A stretch of 12,509 nt of DNA from Lojkania enalia (taxonomy: Eukaryota > Ascomycota > Dothideomycetes > Pleosporales). This document shows, in pieces, positions 7,970-12,509 of the stretch (position 1 is its first letter; every line of letters begins with the position of its first letter). The notes beneath the pieces were generated by a model. The model worked only from the letters and a program-made list of their open reading frames with translations, searched no databases and was not told the origin of the DNA. The translations under genes and the position numbers were made by a program. Location of the stretch: contig ML986904.1 of assembly GCA_010094045.1 (NCBI GenBank), forward strand, positions 1 through 12,509. Direction: 5' to 3'.

Positions 7970-9600
7970 TTACTTAATACTAATAAAAGATTCTATATAT
8001 AATATACTTTTATCTAATTTAGAATTTTCCCTACTATCCTTTTAGTATATATAAGCGTTATATCCAGTCTTACTATAGTTATTATAGTAACATTAAGCTA
8101 GTTAAGCTCTTTCTTAAGTATTAGTACTATAAGTCTTCTTAAAGGGCTGAGAGCTTATAGATACTTTAGTAGCTATATATAAAGATCTCTTATTATATAA
8201 TACTATACTACTATACTAAATATACTTTCTTTTATATATTTTATACTTAATTACTTTTTCTAATTACCTTTTAAGCTTAAAGTTATGAGTTTAAAGAAGC
8301 GTATTTTAATATAGTATTAACTTAGTACCTTTTATAAACTATAAAAATCCTTCTTATATCTCTTTTAGTAATCGTATAAAGAACTTTTATATAAATATTA
8401 ATTATAACCCAAATTTATATATATTACTTAGAGTTTTAGACTATTAAGAATCTTCTTATAAAAGTAGTTCTAGTAGAATATATAGTTATATATTAAAGTA
8501 ATCTAATATAACCTACGCGTTTAAAAGAATAATTTCTATTATTTTAAAGGCTTTTTAATAGTTTTTATACGTAAATACGTTAAAAAAACGTATTTTTAAA
8601 GGTTGGAAGGAAGCTTTTTTTATTAATATAGTAGACGCGTTAGCGCGCTAAGTCTTATATATACTATAAGTATTTCAGCTTTAATAGTAAGAAGTAAACT
8701 ATATTAAAAGGCTGAAATATATATAATAAATAAGAAAGTATATAAAGTATTAGGATTTTTCGTATAAGGTAGTAATCTTTAAATTCCTAGTTAAAGTAGC
8801 TTTTATAGCTATCTAAAATAAGTAGCTTATATAACTCTACTTAACGTATTTTTATATACTTATTAAAGTACTTTAGCTACTTAAAACTAAGCGTATTATT
8901 TGTCCAGCTATTCTTAGAGACTAAAATTTTCTAATTATATAGTATATCTACTTCTTTATACTATATAGAAATATAGACGCATCCTTTATAGATAATAAAT
9001 AGCGGGGTCGTATATATAGCAGTATAAATACTCTAGATAACTATAACCTACTTATAATCGTCTAGCTATATAAGAGTAGGCTTTATATAACGTTCTAAAC
9101 CTATAACAACTTTTATAGTACTAATAATATCTATCTAAAAGCCTATTTTATTAAAGTTATAGATATTATTATTATATATACTATATTTTACAATTATATC
9201 TTATATAAATTTAAACTATATATTAATAACCTCTAAATTCTCTTATTTTATTCTTTAGCAATTTTTTACTTAATTAAAGGCTATTTTAAGCTTATTTATA
9301 CACGCTATAAATCGTTTAAACTAATTCTTTCTTATAAATATTCTATTATATACGCCTAATAGTTTATCTACTATATCTACTACTTTATATAACCGGGGCG
9401 TAAATTCTTATAAATTAAAGTTAAGAATATATTATACGATTATTTATTCTTTAGTTACTATAAGCTTCTAGTAATTTAGTTATATATAAGAGTAAAATAC
9501 GATTCTATAAAGTTAAGTAGAAAGTTATTAATATTATATATTAAAAGTTATAGTAGCGCGTTATATACTCTTAAACTAGTCTAATTTATACGCTTATAAG
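7970..9600 (-). pseudogene. D transposase (pogo/Fot1 family, DDD), RIP-inactivated
   Basis: Minus-strand landmarks in order: a degraded HTH to linker segment (I-I-V-x-Y-I-L-N-F near 9440); Y-N-F-N-K-I-G-F with the first Asp codon now AAT (9150-9152); N-S-W-T-N-N and then L-L-I-L-D-S-Y with the second Asp intact (8811-8813); F-Q-P-F-N-I-V-Y-F with the third Asp changed to Asn (near 8690); and a zinc knuckle remnant at about 8044-8092 (N-N-Y-S-K-T-G-Y-N-A). One frame holds from about 9450 to at least 8810, but the knuckle is in another frame, so there is an indel between about 8060 and 8680. TAA at 7970-7972 ends the knuckle frame; it may be original or mutational. The start codon cannot be fixed. 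Confidence 0.85.
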
Positions 9601-9680
9601 ATAAGCTTAATTCTACCTTCTTATTAAATTAATAGAAGGTCGTATTATAGATTTATTATAGTTTATACGTAGTATTTATA

Positions 9681-9731
9681 ATACTAAGAAAAAGTGGCCG
9701 CTTTAATAGTTTAGCTGCTTTAATAGTAGAA
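9681..9731 (-). repeat. D right TIR (51 bp)
   Basis: This is the inverted partner of 7892-7942. The two internal units are at 9696-9710 and 9713-9727, again 17 bases apart. TA follows at 9732-9733. Confidence 0.9.
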
Positions 9732-9779
9732 TATATTATATATATATACTATAAAAAGTAATAGTCTATTAGATTATTT

Positions 9780-11400
9780 AATACCTATACTATTAATTTA
9801 GTATATTTAAATATTATAGCTAAGCTATTTATAGCGCCTATAACTCTATTAAAGCTAGCTACTCTTTTATAGTTAAGTACTCTAATTATAAATTTTCTTA
9901 TTAATCTACCCTTTAATATTATTTTAATTAATTATATTCTTATCTACAGCTTTTATTAGAATCTTCTACTTCTATAATTGCTTTCTTTTCTATTATTTTT
10001 ACTTTATTACTACCTTATTTACTTACTTAAAGCTTTTAATTTAATTAGCTATTAGTACGATTAAATATATTATTATTATAGCGCTTTTTTAAACCTAATT
10101 AAAAGCTACAATAATTAATATAGGTAATAAATTTTAATATTACTAAATTCTACTATAAATTATTATTAATTAAACCTCTAGTTTATATATATTATTAAAT
10201 ATTTTAGTTTTCTAAAAGGTAGTTTCTAATATAAGTAGTATTAGTATATATAGTTTAATATTAAACTTTAATAGTACCGCCTCTAAATTATATAGTACTA
10301 TTCTAGTACTTTAAAAACTTATATAGATATTAACTTCTATAATTAATCGATTATAGGCTATTTTAAAGGTTAGAAGGAAGGTAGTCTTATTAATATAATT
10401 AATATAATCGTATACTAAGGCTAAAATCTTAGTACTATATATATACTTTAATAGCGAGAAGTAGCCTATATTAAATAGTTATAGTAGGTATAATAAATAT
10501 AATAGTATATAGAGATAGATAATCTTCTCCTCCTTATAGATCTTTTAAAACTCAAGTAAAATATAGCTATTATAGCTATTAATAACTAGTAATTAATAGA
10601 TACCTATTATATAACTCTTTATATACTAATTAAAGTATTTAAACTAGATAATATTAATCTTATTATTTGTCTAGCTATTATTATTAGTTATAATCGCCTA
10701 ATTATCTAATATATTATTACTCTTATACTAATAAGATAGATGGTAGATACCTTTAAAAATAATAAGTAGTAGGATTATCTAACTAATTATATTAATTGCT
10801 AAGATTATTATAGTCTATTTATAATTATTTAGCTAAATAGCCTTTATACGATAATTCTCTAACTCTATAATAACTAGCTAAACTAATATTTAGTTTATAA
10901 TAAAGTCTATCTTATTAAAATTATAGGTATTCTTATCTTAAATTCTATACTTCCCCTTTATACTCTATAGAAGCTGGAACTATACGCCTATAATTATTAG
11001 ATCTTTATATAGAGCTTACTACTAATTATAAGAACAGTTTAATTAGATTCTAAGATACTTAGTATACTATATAAAGTTTCGAGGCTAGTAGATACTAATC
11101 TAGCTAGTACTATACTTAGCTAATAGTTTATTTACTATAGCTTATATACTATTAATTATAGGCGGAAATCCTTATAAATCCTAATTAAAGATATAGCTAA
11201 TAAGTACCTCCTCTTTAGTCTTTATAAGCTTCTTTAAATTTAGCTTATAATTATATTACGTAACTATTCTAGTATATTAAAGGTGGAGAGTACTCTAAGA
11301 GTAGTAAAAAGTTATTATAATACTATTCTTAGTTAAAACTTAACTTTAATTAATAGCTAAAATTATAAGAATAATTTATAATTCTTTATAGGTTAATTAT
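9780..11400 (-). pseudogene. C transposase (pogo/Fot1 family, DDD), RIP-inactivated
   Basis: Minus-strand landmarks: E-E-V-L-I near 11205; N-T-Y-N-F-N-K-I-D-F near 10910, where the first Asp appears changed to Asn; L-V-I-N-S-Y-N-S-Y with the second Asp codon now AAT (10578-10580); and a degraded P-P-H-S-S-H-L-L-Q-P-L-D segment ending F-N-I-G-Y-F (about 10460-10500). E-E-V and the second Asp share one frame. A weak zinc knuckle trace (R-R-Y-K, then S-Y-N-I) lies near 9795-9830, but its spacing is off and I am unsure of it. Both ends are approximate. D lies just downstream of the coding remnant. Confidence 0.8.
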
Positions 11401-11451
11401 ATATTACTATATTAAACTATTACGCGTTAATTTAAATAGGCTATTAAAAGT

Positions 11452-11498
11452 TTAGTAAGATAATAGCTTACTTATACTAATAGCTTACTTATAAACTA
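11452..11498 (-). repeat. C right TIR (about 47 bp)
   Basis: This is the inverted partner of 7803-7849. TAGCTTACTTA occurs at 11464-11474 and 11481-11491, 17 bases apart. A coding sequence resumes immediately afterwards. Confidence 0.82.
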
Positions 11499-12342
11499 TA
11501 TTACTATTAGTATATATTAATTACTAATTTTTAATAGCTATAAAAGTTATAACTTATTTAAATTTAGGTAGCTCTATAAAGAAAAGAATATTATTACTCT
11601 CTATATACTTTTATATTTATTATATCTACTATAGCTATTAAAATATAGGTTATTTCTTATCTTTAAAAACTATATATAGGTGTTAAGTTAAGTAGCTAAT
11701 ATATAGTTATATTAACTATATTATAAAAATCGAGTTCTTATTCTATTTTAAAGTAGCTTTTAATATAGTAATTATAAAGAGTAATATTCTAAATAGCTTT
11801 TAAAATGTTAGTCTAGTTCTATTTAACTTAAATATAGTACTATTAAAACTTAAAGTTTAACTATATATACTAATACTTTCTATAGTTAAAAATACCCTTT
11901 AAGAGTTAAAAATACTAAGTAATTCTATTAAATTAGATCTTAATCTACGTACGTTTAATTAAGAGTTTAAAAGTACCTAGATAGTTTACCTATTTTAATA
12001 GTAGAGGTGTTTAAATAGTTTATAAAGGGTGCTATATATATAATATATAAAAACGTACTATTACGCGCTTAGGTTACTAAACTTTAAGCAGCTAATAAGG
12101 CTGTTATACAATATTGATCGTATAAAAGAAAGTATATATAGAAGAAAGGCAACCTAATAATTAAAGAAGGCGCTTGATTAACTGCTCTAAAAGAGTTTGG
12201 CGCTCGTACTGATAGGAAGAAGGGTAGGAAGAAGGCGCGCGTTGATGGAGGCCAGCCGACTTAAAGGCGCTGCAGGCAGTGCGGCGAGGCTGGGCATAAC
12301 TCGCGGACGTGTAAAAATGATGCTATAGATATAGAAGAATAG
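11499..12342 (+). pseudogene. A transposase, C-terminal part with intact zinc knuckle
   Basis: The plus strand carries the end of a Fot1-family transposase. L-L-I-F-N-S-Y holds the second catalytic Asp changed to Asn (11533-11535). A degraded P-P-H-S-S-H-L-L-Q segment follows, then L-N-I-G-Y-F with the third Asp changed. An extra A in the run at 11640-11643 shifts the frame by one. The next frame gives I-K-I-E-F-L and K-V-A-F-N, then L-K-L-K-V. A one-base loss near 11960-11970 restores the first frame, which runs through F-I-K-G-A and a basic region to a perfect C-x2-C-x4-H-x4-C knuckle (12271-12312, C-R-Q-C-G-E-A-G-H-N-S-R-T-C) and ends D-I-E-E at TAG 12340-12342. Stops such as TAA 12262-12264 look like mutated Gln codons. 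The knuckle probably aids DNA binding. Confidence 0.88.
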
Positions 12343-12430
12343 GCTACTATACTATATAGTACGATAGAATGCAAGAAAGTACAATATTTTGCGAAAAGTA
12401 GTCGCGATTTTGGTGTGGTCTTGGCATCAT

Positions 12431-12466
12431 GATCAGCTCGCTTGGGTGATTAGCTCGCTTGTGCAG
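12431..12466 (+). repeat. A 3' TIR with 17-bp spaced repeat
   Basis: AGCTCGCTT occurs at 12435-12443 and 12452-12460, 17 bases apart, ending in GTGCAG before TA at 12467-12468. The reverse complement aligns with the C left TIR almost position for position (about 38 bases), allowing C/T and G/A changes. The 5' partner of this TIR is outside the window. The end was set by comparison with C and B. Confidence 0.75.
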
Positions 12467-12509
12467 TACGTTATAACAGTTTGAATGGTCCTAACGACTT
12501 AGGGCGCCC
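12467..12509. other. Flank right of A: too short to assign
   Basis: About 43 bases follow the A TIR, starting with the presumed TA target duplication. Composition is balanced and shows no RIP bias. It could be host sequence or yet another element. Confidence 0.4.

Larger units (their letters stand above)
7892..9731 (-). mobile_element. D: Fot1-like DNA transposon, full length (1840 bp), inserted in C
   Basis: Well-preserved 51-base terminal inverted repeats (48 of 51 identical) bound a minus-strand transposase remnant. TA flanks both sides (7890-7891 and 9732-9733). D lies 87 bases inside the left end of C. Its TIR sequence is unlike that of A, B and C, so it is a separate subfamily. It is the innermost member of the A-C-D nest and therefore the youngest of these three, which fits its TIRs being the most alike. 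Confidence 0.9.
7803..11498 (-). mobile_element. C: Fot1/Pot2-like DNA transposon split by D, inserted in A
   Basis: Inverted repeats at 7803-7849 and 11452-11498 bound a minus-strand transposase remnant interrupted by D (7892-9731). Subtracting D and one TA leaves about 1854 bases, the normal Fot1 size. Both sides are A coding sequence that rejoins in frame if the target duplication is TA at 7801-7802 and 11499-11500. The ends lie in TATA runs, so the true end could be two bases inward (7805 and 11496), as comparison with the A and B ends would suggest. The TIR aligns with that of A over about 38 positions, so C and A are related. Confidence 0.85.
2955..12090. other. Heavily RIP-like mutated tract
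   Basis: Across this stretch the dinucleotides CA and TG are nearly missing on both strands, TA dominates, and CT/AG and CC/GG persist. That is the pattern left by CpA-directed C-to-T mutation acting on either strand. Within recognisable genes, Gln and Trp codons appear as TAA/TAG, Cys and His as Tyr, Asp as Asn, Gly as Ser or Arg, and Pro as Leu or Ser. RIP is established for Pezizomycotina; the assignment here is inference from composition and protein remnants. The right edge is gradual, between about 12050 and 12180. Confidence 0.85.
11499..12466 (+). mobile_element. A: Fot1/Pot2-like DNA transposon, 3' part
   Basis: This segment holds the second half of the A transposase gene (11499-12342), a short 3' untranslated stretch (12343-12430) and the 3' TIR (12431-12466), followed by TA at 12467-12468. 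The fragment at 7706-7802 is the preceding piece of A. R2 and C both inserted into this gene, so A is the oldest element in the window. The first 600 bases are heavily mutated, while the last 350-400 keep normal CpA, TpG and GC content. Confidence 0.85.

Noticed and set aside
5118..9731. CRISPR-like or tandem repeat array from recurring 17-base motifs
   Set aside because: Each motif occurs only twice per TIR, in inverted arrangement at element ends, with no array of spacers.
2955..12090. Mitochondrial, plastid or apicomplexan AT-rich DNA
   Set aside because: The recognisable proteins are fungal-type Gypsy and Fot1 elements, CpA/TpG are specifically depleted rather than all G and C, and the right edge of the window returns to balanced composition.
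1..12342. A ciliate-like genetic code, since in-frame TAA and TAG often sit at Gln positions and TGA is rare
   Set aside because: Trp positions have also become TAG/TAA, zinc-knuckle Cys/His have become Tyr, and catalytic Asp has become Asn. Recoding cannot explain those; C-to-T mutation does.
1..12509. tRNA, rRNA or other RNA genes, and a novel host system
   Set aside because: I looked for cloverleaf-like GC-rich segments and for non-transposon coding frames on both strands and found none I could support; every recognised coding remnant belongs to a transposable element.

Overview
The window reads as a gene-free, transposon-packed AT-rich block from a filamentous ascomycete (Pezizomycotina). 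The element families are typical of these fungi: Ty3/Gypsy chromoviruses and Fot1/Pot2-type pogo elements (Tc1/mariner superfamily) with a C-terminal zinc knuckle. The base composition looks like repeat-induced point mutation (RIP): CpA and TpG are nearly absent over about 9 kb, TpA is in large excess, Gln and Trp codons have become TAA/TAG, and Cys/His/Asp/Gly codons have become Tyr/Asn/Ser. Nothing in the window looks like a functional gene. The species cannot be named from this sequence.

Six elements are nested. Names here are local labels. A (+, Fot1-like) is the oldest host element visible. Only a central scrap (7706-7802) and its 3' part (11499-12466) lie in the window. R2 (+, Ty3/Gypsy, 2955-7705) sits inside the A transposase gene. 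R1 (-, Ty3/Gypsy with a related LTR, 1-2954, running off the left edge) sits inside R2. B (-, Fot1-like, 5118-6961) also sits inside R2. C (-, Fot1-like, about 7803-11498) sits inside A, right of R2. D (-, Fot1-like, 7892-9731) sits inside C.

Left to right: R1 RT start, protease, gag, leader and 5' LTR on the minus strand (1-2954); R2 integrase and chromodomain (2955-4517); R2 3' tail, split by B (4518-7376); R2 polypurine tract and 3' LTR (7377-7705); a scrap of A (7706-7802); C with D inside it (7803-11498); the remainder of A with its 3' TIR (11499-12466); about 40 bases of flank.

The decay is graded. R1 is moderately mutated: its gag frame has only nonsense and missense changes and no indels. 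R2, B, C, D and the inner part of A are heavily mutated. The last 350-400 bases of A and the flank look nearly normal. All coding assignments are my own translations compared with remembered family patterns, with no database search. The missing N-terminal half of A and 5' half of R2 are predicted to lie left of the window, beyond R1.
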